A stretch of DNA of 64,000 bases from Aporrectodea caliginosa (GCA_020284085.1 JACEVL010000147.1:1617501-1681500), one strand, 5' to 3'; numbered from the stretch's first letter, positions 37,886 to 50,095 are shown. The notes: generated from the sequence alone by a model not told the origin. A program made the numbers and translations.

Positions 37886-38404
37886 ATCTGTTGCCGATTC
37901 AGAACAATGAAGTATTATCGCTAATTGACGTATACATAATACTATATACTTTTAATAATAATAGCATACACGATAACATTTCTATTTAAGTTATAGTTAG
38001 GCCATCCAGAAATTCGCGCTTTTGCACAAATCCAGTTATCGCGCAACGGCGCAAAAATTAGCAATGGGCGCAATTTTCGCGCAAAATACCAGAACGGATC
38101 GCTGTCTTCTTCACGTGATTCGTAATTTTAGTTCAGAATTCGCTCAACTGTGCTTTAAATTACTAAAAAAAATCAACTGCGATGCGTAGCAAATTCAACA
38201 TAGCAACGACAGCGCTGATCTAAATATACATGTAGGTATCGATGGTTGAGCGACAATTGAAAATAGCACGGAATTGGACGATAGCATTGAACTTATACAG
38301 GGATTAGTAGTTAAGAAATATTTTCTGTTAGTAAAGCACAGACTCAGAGTCTCAAAAATTCTAAAACTTCACTGCGACATAATTCGTTAGACAGTGTGTG
38401 CCCA

Positions 38405-38790
38405 AAGCCATAGGCGCAACCACCCTATGGGACCCGTGGGACGCGTCCCCCAACTTTCGAACAGGTTGGGACGGCCGTGGACGCGTCCCCCCAACTTTCG
38501 AACAGGTTGGGACGGTCCCCCCCAACTTTTGAAAATTGTGAGGCAAACAAGAGCCCAAAATGCACTCCATTTGGTATCAAATGCTCAAAATTGCGTCGGC
38601 TTCTGGGGCTCCGCCCCAGACCCCGATTGGGGGGACTTACGACGCTTCCCATACCGCCTATAGTCGTTAGGAACTTCTTGCCTTCTGCAATCTCTCCCCT
38701 CTGTACCATTAATGCCAGTATACTACAAGGCTCTGGCCTTGGACCTATTGATTTTGTCATAGCCATTTCTAGCCTTAAACCTAAAAATTT
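38405..38790 (+). mobile_element. GC-rich repeat joined to a LINE reverse-transcriptase fragment
   Basis: 38405-38690 is GC-rich with tandem CCCCAACTTTCGAACAGGTT blocks and GGCTCCGCCCCAGACCCC. It continues directly into coding-like sequence reading AISPLCTINASILQGSGLG, the QGSxLGP region of CR1-like LINE reverse transcriptases. An inverted copy with the same junction is at 53915-54290, so the chimera existed before it was copied. The GC-rich part begins ATAGGCGCAACCACC. Confidence 0.65.
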
Positions 38791-39109
38791 AAGCAAATAC
38801 CTGCAATATTAGGAAGCAGGCTACTAGCCCATTCCTGGGCACTAGGCTAACACTAACAGTAACAGCTAAAGTTTTTTCTCCAGTTTTGTTGAAATAGTTG
38901 GAAAACCTTCATCTTTGCTTTTGATATTAACTTCTGATTCTTGTTTTTCTTACAGTTCTGAGCACCCGATAACTTTTGACGCTTCATAGGGTTTGACATA
39001 ATTTTAAAATTAAAATTTCAATTTAATAAGATCAAAACTCTAAAGTTATTGGTTAAACCGGGTTTTAGCGTCAGAAATTATATTCACCCGTTAGTGTGAG
39101 TATAGGTAG

Positions 39110-39262
39110 CAAGTTGGCCGAATCTCATCCAACTTCTATTGTGCTGTTATTCATTGTCGTCCAACTTCCATTGCACCCAACTTCTATTGTGCATTGATTA
39201 ATTTTCATCAAACTTCTATTGCGGCGTTATTAATTTTCATCCAACTTCTACTGCGATGTAAC
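39110..39262 (+). repeat. Minisatellite of CCAACTTCTATTG units
   Basis: Four to five degenerate units of 30-45 bp, each with CCAACTTCTATTGCG or a close variant followed by TTAATTTTCAT. Confidence 0.8.
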
Positions 39263-39744
39263 TTTATGTCATATGTTCAATAAACGTGTTCATATGTAGC
39301 CTATTCCTACGTCATTGTTGTATAAAAGAAATTTAAAAATAATTTCCCACGCTAAAACCCAGTCGAAAGATGTTTTCTATATTTTTTATTCACAAGTTTA
39401 CCGTCATCATATGACATCAAAGGCCGTTGACGACTCGAAAGATGTCACTGTGTAGTGTGTAGTCTATGTCAGTATCAGATTTAGGCCTACGGACGGTCAA
39501 GTCTATTACAGACACAAACAACAGAGTACAGACACGCGTAAAATAATTGAATTTTAATAGCTAAAATAAAATTTATGTGGTGTCTGAAATTGAAGTACTT
39601 GAACAGGTGAAATGAAATCAATAATTTTACTTTAAATTTGCTCTATAAGCAAAAGTTTTGATTTAATCTGAAAACAATCATTTTAATTGTAAAAATGGCT
39701 TAAAAAGTGAAAAACATAAGACTGATAAAACACTTTTTTGTGAA

Positions 39745-39815
39745 AATGGCGCCCCTAGATTGTGGCGCCCTAGGCAACTGCCTGCTTTGCCTGTGCCTAA
39801 GGCCGGCCCTGCTCA
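39745..39815 (-). repeat. End of a DNA transposon (CAGGGCCGGCC type)
   Basis: On the minus strand the sequence starts CAGGGCCGGCCTTAGGCAC, a terminal motif common in hAT-type elements across animals, followed by GCCTAGGGCGCC. I did not find the matching end, so this is a partial element. Confidence 0.4.
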
Positions 39816-40157
39816 CGTTTATATGATTTGCAAATAAAAAGAATGCAGTTCTTCTCTCAGAGGCTGTCAATTTAGATTATAAAAAGATAGCCTATAGTGT
39901 GTAGCCTCCTGTAGGCAACACATTAATAGGAAGGGTTCATTCTGGTTTCCAAATTAACCAGATTTCTGTCTTCAACCTTGTCACAAAAGTGCAAAAGTTT
40001 TCTTCCACGTACACTGCTAAGCTGTAATGCATTAAATAAAGCCATTATTTATATTCTGTTGCAGTTAGGCCTGTAAGAATGAAGCATAAACAAATAAATT
40101 ATCTACTATGTCGGTCAATCATGAAAAATTATTTTCCTCCATGGTGACGTGTATATC

Positions 40158-40275
40158 CCTAGTATGTATGTATGTATGTATGTATATAGGCCTATGTATG
40201 TATATATGTATGTATGTACGTATATAAATCTTTGTATACATGTATGTATGTGTATATGTATGTATGTATGCGGAG
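40158..40275 (+). repeat. (TATG)n microsatellite
   Basis: TATG tetranucleotides with TATA and TACG variants. Confidence 0.9.
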
Positions 40276-41185
40276 GCGCTTTCAGTGAGTATCTACATGG
40301 AATATTCGAAGGAAAAAGAAGCAATTGCAAACCAAGACTATAGGCTCGACAGACAACATAAATGAGGACATAACATCACTTCGACTAACACTAAGCCTAA
40401 GCAATGGACTTGACAAATAACCAAGGACAATAGAGATTATTTTATTCTTATGAGCATGTGTATGTATATTGTATACATTCAAGTGTGTGCACGTGTATGC
40501 ATATAGGGCCTATGTGTGTACGTACGTACACTTGTATGATTGTATATGTAGGCCTAGCCTGGCCTACATGTATATTTGGGCGGAGGGTTGGGTAACTTGG
40601 GTTGTACGTATGTAGAAAAATTGTAGATGTACATGTGTATGTATTCACCCACCAGCCAAACTGAAAAGAGGACCTTACGGGGTCATATACAATACAGATT
40701 GATAAGATGAGAGAGAGGTAATGAAAAGAATGGGGCATTGAGTCTAAGAAACCAAGCAGGTAGGTTGTCATATACAGTGACAGTAGGATGCAAATGGTCC
40801 AGAAGATAGAATAATTGGTATTCCTCAATGAAGGGGTATTTGGTAGGGGCTGTGAGTCGGAAATTGGGAGGGAGTAGTTTTGGTCGGCGGAGATAGAGGA
40901 GTAATGGAGGTCAAGGTAGCCTGCAGTGATGTTTGTAGAGTAGTTGCTTCAGGATCTCTGTTAGTAGGTGTTTGGTTGGTAAGTTGGTATATGTGTGCAT
41001 ACATAAATATACAGAGATGAAATGGACGGAGACAAATACAAGGGTATATACATATGCATATAGAGGGGAATTAACCAGCGCGAAGGTCCTCGCTGAGCGA
41101 GTCTAATTGCCTCTCATTAACGCTATAATCTCTAAAGGCGTCTACCTTTCTAACCACCTGCTTACCTAGCCACACATCTGCCTAA
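40276..41185. other. Intergenic sequence, no gene seen
   Basis: Moderately AT-rich with scattered TGTATG units. No domain-like frame. Confidence 0.4.
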
Positions 41186-41755
41186 GAACTGTGTGTATGT
41201 GTGCGTGCGCGCGTGTGTGTGTGTGTGCGTGTGTACAACGATACCCTGGAGATCCCCACAGTGCGATAATAATTACAGTCATAATTACAGTCTTGATGAT
41301 CTTAATCTCTGCAGACAAGAAGAGAACGAAAGCCGACCCACCACAGTGGTCACAGTGTTTGCAGTTTACATTTTGTAGCAAACTTACTGTTAGAGAGTTA
41401 AGAGCAAAAACAAATTATGAAATGACAATGACAATCAATATCACTCAAATTGTCATGGAAGTTACACAAATAGCCTACTTTGACCTAAAAACGTTTTACA
41501 CGTAAGAAAGAGAATGTTAAACTGAATCCGAGCAGTTTAAGGGAAGCCAAAGAAGGTCTTCAGTCACGAAAGTCGAAATATGGGAGAAACGAGAAAGGCG
41601 GGCAATCAAACGAGCAGCAGCATTAAGTACTGATTGCAGTGATTGGAGTGCAGCCAGGATGTATGTATGTATGTGGTGTATGTATATATGTATTTATATA
41701 TGTATGTATGTATATATGTATATATGTATGTATATATGCATGTATGCATGTATAT
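41186..41755 (+). repeat. (GT)n and (TATG)n microsatellites
   Basis: GT/GC-rich dinucleotides at 41190-41235 and TATG/TATA at 41655-41755, separated by unique sequence without a recognisable gene. Confidence 0.85.
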
Positions 41756-41984
41756 GAACACTGGCGCTGTCGAGACTCCGCCCACAGATCATTAGTTCGA
41801 TCGCTAATGACGGTGGCGTCTCGTGGGCTCTGCCATTATCAGTAGGCTGATTTAATTAATGGTACACCTCGAGAAGCAGATGACCCCTCCTAGTTCGCCC
41901 TATATTGTAACTGTCTTTATGAAACAGTAGCCTATGCTGTATTCATGTACATGTAAATACATGTACACTATTGTAACAAATTCA

Positions 41985-42066
41985 TTCATTCATTCATTCT
42001 GAAAAATATATATCGCCTCTTCAAGCTATCTACTTGGAGGCGTTCTCTGCATGCGCTAGCCTATTA
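41985..42066 (-). mobile_element. Truncated L2-like LINE tail with (CATT)n
   Basis: CATTCATTCATTCATTCTGAA followed by ATATATCGCCTCTTCAAG and TACTTGGAGGCG matches the reversed LINE end at 14000, 15431 and 16300. Confidence 0.55.
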
Positions 42067-42071
42067 TGATG

Positions 42072-43508
42072 TTAACACTAGAAGCACTGAGAAATCGAAC
42101 ATCCTAGAAGCACCGAATGGGTCATATAGACCCCACATAATTTATAATGCAAAGTCAATTGCAAATTCAATTAAATTGACTACCAACTTCATTAACATAA
42201 TTACATAAGCATAAACAAGTGTAATAAGTAAGTTGGAATGGGATAATAAGAGATCCGCTCCTCTCACCAGATCTCCTATCCTCTCGTCAGATCTCCTCCG
42301 CTCTCACTAAATCTACTATCCACTTACCAGATCTCCTATCGTCTCACCAGATCTCACCCTATCTTCTCGCCAAATCTCCCACCCTCTCACCAGATCTCTC
42401 CTCTCACCAGATCTTCTCTCCTCTCGCCAGATCTTCTATCTTCTCACCAGATCTTCTCTCCTTTCACCAGTTCTCCAATCTTGTCACCAGATCTCCTATC
42501 CTCTCACCAAATCTCCTCTCCTCTGACCAGATCTTCTTTCCTCTAACCAGACCTCCTACCCTCTCACTAGATCTTCTCTCCTCTCGACAGATCTTCTTTC
42601 CCATCGCCAAATGTCCTCTCCTCTCGCCAGATTCTCTGGCCGTATCTCTTACCCTCTTACCTGATCTCCTCTCCTCTCACCGGATCTTTTCTTCTCTCAC
42701 CAGATCTCATCTCCTCTCGCCAGATCTTCTATCATCTGTCCAGATCTGCTATCATCTCACCTGATATTCTCTCCTCTGACCAGATCTTCTCTCCTCTCAC
42801 CAGATCTTCTCTTCTCTCACCAGATTTTCTTTCTTCTCACCAGATCTCCTATCCTCTCACCAGATCTCTCGTCTCACCAGATCTTCTTTCTCCAACTAGA
42901 TATCATCTCCTCTCACCAGATTTTCTCTACTCTCGCCAGATCTCCACTCCTCTCACCAGATCTTCTCTTCTCTCACCAGATCTCATCTCCTCTCACCTGA
43001 TCTCCTCTCACCAGATCTCCTCTTCTCTCACCAGATCTCATCTTCTCTCGCCACATATCCTAACCTCTCACCAGATCTCCTATTTTCTAATCCGATCTTC
43101 TCTCCTCTCACCAGATCTCCTCTTCTCTCACCAGATCTTCTATATCCTCTCACCTGATCTCCTCTCCTTTAAACCAGATCTCCTGTCTTCTCACATTTGA
43201 TTGCGTAATTAGTTTCGATCTATAATATTATTGAATAAAAACAAGAAATGCGTAGCCTTATATGCAAGTACTAATACAAAGGTCAGATTGACCCCTCGGT
43301 GCTTAAAGGTAGAACAGCAAAAATCTCAGAAATTGTGAACCCCCGCCCCTCCCCCCAGTTCAAATTTTGGCAGAGGGTACACCCTACGAAGTCAGGAGAA
43401 GTCATGAAATTACAGGACTCGGGCTATATCTGGGGCCGAGGTGCGTTCCGCTAAAAACCAAAAGAGGTCAGATTGACCCCTTCAGTGCTTCTAGTCATCT
43501 AGTGTTAA
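42072..43508. mobile_element. piggyBac-type non-autonomous element flanked by TTAA
   Basis: The left end reads TTAACACTAGAAGCACTGAG and the reverse complement of the right end reads TTAACACTAGATGACTAGAAG followed by CACTGAAGGGGTC. Both ends have a subterminal GGGTCA...TGACCC-type motif (GGGTCATATAGACCCC left, GGTCAATCTGACC right). TTAA at each edge is the invariant piggyBac target site. The interior has no transposase; most of it is a minisatellite. Length is about 1.43 kb between the TTAA sites. Confidence 0.75.
42246..43195 (+). repeat. ~950 bp degenerate minisatellite, CTCTCACCAGATCT unit
   Basis: About 45-50 units of 18-21 bp with core CTCTCACCAGATCT(C/T)CT and many variants (GCCAGATC, ACCTGATC). 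The strand is almost free of G except in CAGATC. It occupies two thirds of the piggyBac-type element. Confidence 0.95.
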
Positions 43509-43582
43509 GTGTCATTACGAACGAAAATAATATTATTATATCAGTTAGCAAAAAGTGGTAGGCTACAATAAAATGATGGTTA

Positions 43583-44052
43583 TGGTTATGTATGTATGTA
43601 TGTATGTATGTATGTATGTATGTATGTATGTAGGTATGTATGTATGTATGTATGTATGTATGTATGTATGTATGTATGTATGTATGTATGTATGTATGTA
43701 TGTATGTATGTATGTATGCATGTATGTATGTATGTATGTATGTATGTATGTATGTATGCATGTATATATGTATGTATGCATGTATATGTATGTATATATG
43801 CATGGGTGTATGTATGTACGTATGTGTGTATGCATGTATGTATGTATGTATGTATGTTTGTGGTGTATGTTTGTGATGTATGTTCGTGATGTATGTATGT
43901 ATGTATATATTATGTACGTAAGTGTGTATGTATGTATGTATGTATGTATGTACGCATGTATGTAACATGTATATATGTATATATGTATGTATATACGTAT
44001 GTATTTATGTTTGTATGTATGTATATGTATGTAAGCATGTATGTATTACTAT
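43583..44052 (+). repeat. (TATG)n microsatellite, ~470 bp
   Basis: Very long TATG array, nearly pure at 43590-43780, then with increasing TATA, TGTG and TACG variants. It begins 75 bp outside the right end of the piggyBac-type element. Long Met-Tyr-Val-Cys frames on the plus strand, and His-Thr-Tyr-Ile frames on the minus strand, are artefacts of the array. Confidence 0.97.
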
Positions 44053-46224
44053 TATTAATTCACTTGAATCAGCCCATCCCGCTTCAAGACTGGATACAGA
44101 ATCAAGCTCGCAAGTTTTTGGCTCGGAGATTAAATTGAGCATTCGCAGCTCAGCACTCGTAATCTCCATATTGGACGCCATCTTGGATAGTAACATTCGG
44201 ACACTATTGCCACTACGATGAAAACGATTCCTTGACCTTGATAATGCTAAATTTTATACTTTGTTTGCTTTTGCAGCATTCCTGTGACCTTTTATATACT
44301 GTTTTCTGCGTTGGCGCCATTATTGGCCGCCATCTTGGTTAAAATGCATTTTTGAGGGGTGACCCCGTGATCGGATTTAGTTGGATTTTGAATATGTTAT
44401 TCAGCCATGGAAACTGAGTAGGAAACCGTTTAATAAGCTTCTGAAATGCTTTTGTTCAGGTTGAAGGTATATTTGATCTAGATTGCCTGGACTATTTTTT
44501 AATCAACGGCAACCTGATATCCGAGAAGTGTCACGTGACAGGATCCATAAGCACGGATCGCGTGGCTCCTACCAAAAACTATTACCATGTGACCAAACCA
44601 AAGTACACAGAAAGTTTGGTGCTTTTCTTTTGTCCAGACGGTCCCCATCCGCTTAAATTTTCGGTCTAACTACCAGTTCTGATGAGTTTTGAGCGGCGCT
44701 ATATAAATGTTCGGTTACATTATATTAAGATATGTATTCAACTATTCATGCATATATGTATGTGTGTTCAACGAAGACTCCGAAGGTTTGGACATGTAGA
44801 GATTTCCAAACAATGCACTTACATACGAGCTTGTAATATAAAGTCGTCTACATGTGCTTATATATACGCACATATAAATGTACAATGTACATGCACACAT
44901 CTTGGGAGTCTGTGAATGAGCTTCCGTGGTTGAGGTATACGTACACCTCGCAAGCTGATGACCCTGAAGGTGGTTGGCCAGGCAGTGCGACGACTTAATG
45001 GGTGATCTGTAGACGTTAATTGATAAACTGGAATCTGTAACGACTCGTCCCCTGTGGCGTGTTAGCTCCGCCCATGCCATTAGCACAGCCCCATTGAAGG
45101 GAGATTGGGGCTTCAGTAGAGCTCGTTAGTCGCTAAAGGCAGCGTTAATCACTCTCTACGTGAAGAGATTATCTCCAGCTAATTGAGCTGCAGTTAAGAT
45201 AATCTGAAGGATTAATCGGTCCTCTAGAGCAGGCGGTACTGTACTCTCAGACGTTGGGTATTTGAAAAGATAGAAGTCCACATACAATTTTAGATGCACG
45301 CATACACAGCCTTTTGGGAGGTGCTAAAGACGCTTATATAGATTTTCCTTTGGAGTGAGTAGTAGCTTTATATTCATATGTCGCTGAAACTAATGCATGT
45401 CGTGTGAGGGTGACGAAAGAATGGGTCAAGACCCGAAATACAAAGTCATCTGTTTGAATTCAGCCCAGTCTTCCGTTCCTTTAGAGTCAATATAGATACA
45501 GTCTATCACGTAAGTGGGTAAGTCAAAAGATGTCCTTCCTGCCTTTTGGTGTAATGTTGATTCAGGCTTTAAGAATATCTCTTGACTTTCGAACTTCGTT
45601 TTTGAGGAGTTTCCTTAAAGGTCTTCAGCTTTCCTTAGTCCTTACTTCGTCAAAGCTTTGACTACAATGTTTGGCAGCTTGTCCACGACGCATATCCTAA
45701 ACTGTGCACTGACACTCCTACAATGGGATCCAGCAAACAGCAGAGACAGAGTTATGCTGGCCTGCAATGAGCGCAACTAGTCTCATAGGAAGGATGACTG
45801 TCTAGGCAAAGCTAAACTGTCAATCTCGTTGTTGGTTGAATTCATTCGCAGCTTTGTTAATGTCACATTTCAGGTCAAGTATCCAGGGAGTGAGTCAATG
45901 CAAGACTGTTATGAACGTGAACTCTGCCTCGCCCATTCTTGGACAGAGGCCCAGACGTCGACTCGATTTTTAACAACTTGGACAGAGGCCCAGACAATAG
46001 CACAAGTACAGTAACTTTAGTTCCTTGCCAATTTAACAATCTAAAACAAAAGTATGGTTTCTTTAAGTCATTGCAGCAACGAAAGTTTCTGAGTAACGTT
46101 AGATTGTATCAATCCTACTCTTGCTGTGGCTTGTCCTTTTCAGATGCAACCGTTGTCGAATCATAAATGACAGTACCTTAAGCCATAATTCTCATTACAG
46201 CGAACACCATTTTTCAGAACTAAA
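44053..46224. other. Intergenic / upstream region of GPCR 2
   Basis: A GGCGCTATATAAAT tail ends at 44708. The block 44920-45250 has raised GC (GCTCCGCCCATGCC) and shares TACACCTCG...AAGC(T/A)GATGACCC with 41866-41886, suggesting a dispersed repeat. A duplicated TGGACAGAGGCCCAGAC occurs at 45940 and 45980. No exon recognised. Confidence 0.4.
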
Positions 46225-47346
46225 ATGGCCGATCAGGTTGCGTTGTTGAACTCATATTCTCCGCAATCATATTCTCATGTACTCACGACTTTTATCGGAT
46301 GGTGCACGAACACTAGCGATGAGTCAGGGACGTCCGGAAAGAACTACATTGTTGCTACTAGTACCAGCCGACCGAACACGCAGAGCAGCAACTTAATAAA
46401 CCACACAGATATCGTCTATGGCACGATTGGGTTCGCTGGTATTGTTGACAACTTACTGGCAGTTCTTGTGATGCTACTACACAAGCCTCTGCGCCAGCGA
46501 CTAGCCAATTACTTCCTTGTCAACAAATGCATTCAAGATCTCCTGACAAGCGTCTTTCTCGTTCTGTTGACTACCGTTAAAAAACCGACACAACTGAAAG
46601 GAGTGGCGCTCGAACTCTTCTGCCGACTCTGGTACTCAAAGGCCATCTTTCTCGGGCTCTTCACTTCTTCTCTGTTCAGTCTGGCTGCAGTTACGTTCGA
46701 GAAGTACCTGGAGGTTGCCCATCCGATCCAGCACCGCGTCAAGATGACGAAGAAGAAGGTACTGTGGAGCATAGCGATTCTCACGGCGATTGCGATGGGT
46801 TTCAAAATGAGCTACATCATGAGCGCAACGCAAGTAGTCAACGGTTCCTGCAAGTCGTTCCTCTATCCAAACTTTGCGGCTCAAGTGGCAGCTGGAACGG
46901 CCAACCTACTCGTCGAGTTCCTTCTGCCTCTCATGGTCATCGCATACTCGTATATTGGAATGGCTAAATCGCTGAGGAAATCTATCCAGCCAGCGTCAAT
47001 GGCGAAGGACATCCATCCGAAGATGGTGCGCGCGAGAAGAAGCATCATCAAGACTCTGATCACCGTCGTCCTTGCTTTCATCGTCTGTGTCTCCTTCAAG
47101 GAATGCATCCTCACTCTCCAGTTCTTCAATCTCTTCAAAGTTGACTTCAACTCTTGGTGGTTTGCTGTTTCGCAGACGATGGCATTCCTGACGTGCTGCA
47201 TTGACCCAATCATCTACTTGATCCAGTACGAGGAATTTCGTCGAGGCGCTCAGAAACTCCTCAGCAAGGCCATGCCCTATCGAAAGACAAGGTCTGTCGT
47301 CAAAGAAGACACTGAATTCATCATGAAAACAGTCGAAGTTTTCTAA
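46225..47346 (+). CDS. Rhodopsin-class GPCR, intronless paralogue of GPCR 1
   Basis: A 373-residue seven-transmembrane receptor. The Ser/Thr-rich N-terminus (1-62) has potential N-glycosylation at NHT. It shows D75-N76 where most class A receptors have Gly-Asn in helix 1, D105 in helix 2 (CIQDLLTS), C133 before helix 3, E159-K160-Y161 in place of DRY, C209 in the second extracellular loop, SFKEC instead of CWxP in helix 6, and DPIIY (327-331). It shares HKPLRQRLANYFLVNKC, HPIQHRVKMTKKKV, KSIQPASM and QYEEFRRG with GPCR 1, so the two arose by duplication. The ATG at 46225 gives an N-terminus similar in length to GPCR 1. The Lys in place of the conserved Arg of DRY suggests altered G-protein activation or constitutive behaviour; this is inference. 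Ligand unknown. Confidence 0.92.
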   Translation: MADQVALLNSYSPQSYSHVLTTFIGWCTNTSDESGTSGKNYIVATSTSRPNTQSSNLINHTDIVYGTIGFAGIVDNLLAVLVMLLHKPLRQRLANYFLVNKCIQDLLTSVFLVLLTTVKKPTQLKGVALELFCRLWYSKAIFLGLFTSSLFSLAAVTFEKYLEVAHPIQHRVKMTKKKVLWSIAILTAIAMGFKMSYIMSATQVVNGSCKSFLYPNFAAQVAAGTANLLVEFLLPLMVIAYSYIGMAKSLRKSIQPASMAKDIHPKMVRARRSIIKTLITVVLAFIVCVSFKECILTLQFFNLFKVDFNSWWFAVSQTMAFLTCCIDPIIYLIQYEEFRRGAQKLLSKAMPYRKTRSVVKEDTEFIMKTVEVF

Positions 47347-48000
47347 AGGCATTCTATGATAAGAGTGGCTATTCATTCTGAAATGGGATAAATTAACTCG
47401 ACTAAGAAAGAACGAAGTTTACTCAACCTAAAAAGAATTAAGCTTAGCTCTAAAGAATGAAAGCAACTCGCGAAAATTATCAAAGGATTTGTCAAAACAA
47501 TTAGACTACTAGCTTACTTACTAGTAGCAGAAAATACTTTACTAACAATTAGAAGAGTATATTATACAAACTTAAACATACTATCAGAAAACGTACCAGA
47601 AGATAGTCGTCGTCAACCTTTCGCCAGACGATTCTGGTCCTAAATCCGCGAACAGATAAGCAAAACTAGAATCCTGTTGCTCTGTCTAGTCAACTGTTAA
47701 GGAACTTCCAGTGTGCAGCGAGTGGCGGCTACAAGTCTACTCGAGAAGGTTCATGGAAAATCCTTTTCCTATGCCTTCTGTATGCAATACATGCCACTAA
47801 GCCTGAATCCCACAATTCTACTCTGCCACCCTCGGGGACGCGGATCTTGGGCAGGTCCTGTATGGACCTTGGACAATGGCGGCCTCGGAATGCAGCGTCG
47901 TACCTCCGAAGTCAATATAACTCTTCCCTAAATAAACCAATAAAATGTTTTGCCCCAGAAACCAACTCAAGTTTTCTTACATCCAGCCTCCCTGTGCCAA
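47347..48000 (+). other. Probable 3' UTR of GPCR 2
   Basis: The first closely spaced hexamers are AATAAA at 47931-47936 and AATAAA at 47939-47944, about 590 bp after the stop codon. No other gene lies in between. Confidence 0.4.
47931..47944 (+). terminator. Candidate polyadenylation signals for GPCR 2
   Basis: AATAAACCAATAAA gives two canonical hexamers within 14 bp. Confidence 0.4.
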
Positions 48001-50095
48001 CTGAACCAAGTAGCTTTTAATTGTCTATTTGGAGGTCACCTGCAGGGCACAGGTACCCAGATATACTTCTCTGCAACTGTGTGTTATGTGTTAAAGTGAT
48101 TACACTTTTTACACAGCCCTATATTCCATAGCTTAGCCTATATAACGCCTGACACAACTGACATCAAGCAAGTGACTGGAAACCGCCTAACCTCGGTTAG
48201 TTGTCTTGCATCAGAGTTGCTACTAAACACAATTTGATCAGCTTCTGTTGCGCATTAGGCCAACTCTGAAGTCTGCGTTATAGAAGTCATACGATTGGGC
48301 CCTATATAGTTTAGTAACATTGTTTGGAACTAGAATCACAACTGCTCATTGGTGGATTCTGATTGTCTAATTATCTAATAATCGATGAAGTTCAGCTGGT
48401 TGTCAATCGCCACAACCAGTAAGCACGTTGTCTACGGTTGTTCGGTTGCTGTTATCTAGATTGCACTTGAGCCTAAAGTTCCAACTACAAGACGCCGTAC
48501 CTTATTTATCCGTTGTTGAGAGAATCAAGTTGTGATTGAACGATCATAATGGTTTAATTGTTAGAGTATATAGGCTTAAATTTCATCAGCTGATTATATA
48601 TAGTGAATAAACAGGCATTATGATATAACTTATTATCGAGTCGTACATCCCAATGCCACATTTTCTAAGCCATCTTAGCGATTACTGTCAAAAATTAAAA
48701 AACATTGCCGGTGTAGCGGTATTAGACAGGCTGCTGATGAAGGTAAACCAAGAAACTTTTTATTTCTTTTCATAGCCAACAACTGGCTGATGTTCAGAGA
48801 AAATGGACCAATTTTTAAATTGCCAAAGTTCTTGTTTGGACCCTGTCGAAAGCGGGAGACATAACTTTGAATTATCATAAGAATTATTATCCATATCGAC
48901 CTATTAGGCCTACGCGTTTTAAATATAGGCCTATAGTATATTAACTGAAGCACCGGATTTAAACAAGTATGATCTGTTTGGAAAACTCTAGGCAAATGGA
49001 AAGTAGGGGAGAGAGGGGCAAGACAGGCACTTTTTAAAAAACTCTTACCAACCAGGACACTCCTGCCTCGGTCTCTCCTACGTCTGAACTATGTGTAGTT
49101 CTATGTGACGTATCTGAGTTTATTTTAAAGTAACGCAAGTCTTCAACTTGCGCAACCTTGACATGTCGCCACACTCACTTATTTAATGAAAGTAAACATT
49201 TTGAGATCTGCCATGGAGTTCTTTCGAGTAAAATGAATACTGTTCAATAAAAACTCTTAAAATACTGGTTTCAATCTGTTTAATTATAGTATACAGCAGA
49301 ACTTCGCAGATTAAGAACGTGATTAATGGCTTTATAACTGACCCAATGTCATGCAAACGACACAGTTTAAATGCCAATACTTTCGAGCCCTTAGGCTATT
49401 GCTGGTTATCCTATAACTAATTTTTTTTAGTTCGGTGAGTATAATCGCCGCTTAATTTTAAGCACTAGTCCGGCAGTAGATTGAAACGCCCCGGCCGGTG
49501 CCGAAAGTCCAGAGAGAACTGTTGAAATCAGAACAATGCAGAGAACGAGAACCATGTTGTGTGCTACCGAAAAACCATTTCATCCCAAATAGGCTTCAGA
49601 AATTCAAGTTCGCTATCAACTAAATTAAGCCTAGACGATGACAATTTTCGGACGACAAGCCCCCATAATCCATATGCTAGAGGTTTAACTTCAAATAAAA
49701 TAGGCTAAATAAAATACTACTCTCATATGTGTTAAGATAAAAGTATGTTGTTCAAAAGTACTAATGTACACGACAATTATACCTTTTCGAAAAGAAACAG
49801 GACCACGCTCGACAACGCCACAGCCAGTATCAACATCAGCAGTTGAACATTTCAACCAAAAGCCAATTCGGTCGGTCGTAACGGACAAGAGACATGTAGA
49901 GAGCAGCGACGTCTAAACTAAGAGGAGTATTATAACCTGATTCGGTTCTCCTGTACAAAAATCTGCTAACGAAGTCTTGGCTTACTAACATCAACACAGG
50001 GTCTCATCAGACTAAAACGTAAATACCAAGCTCTCAAACTCTAATGTGTCAGGCTTATACAGCGTTTCTCGCTATATATGGCCGAAGTTTTAACA
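48001..50095. other. Intergenic sequence, nothing recognised
   Basis: AT-rich with short AGGCCTA-type motifs common throughout the window. No frame with domain-like composition. Confidence 0.45.

Noticed and set aside
42246..43195. Regular spaced repeats considered as a CRISPR array
   Set aside because: Units are directly adjacent and degenerate, with no unique spacers, in a eukaryotic setting; it is a minisatellite.
43555..43968. Long overlapping open frames of Met-Tyr-Val-Cys (plus) and His-Thr-Tyr-Ile (minus)
   Set aside because: They exist only because the (TATG)n array has no stop in these frames; no gene.
47713..47931. 72-codon frame downstream of GPCR 2
   Set aside because: Lies in the probable 3' UTR, no motif, and ends at the polyadenylation hexamers.
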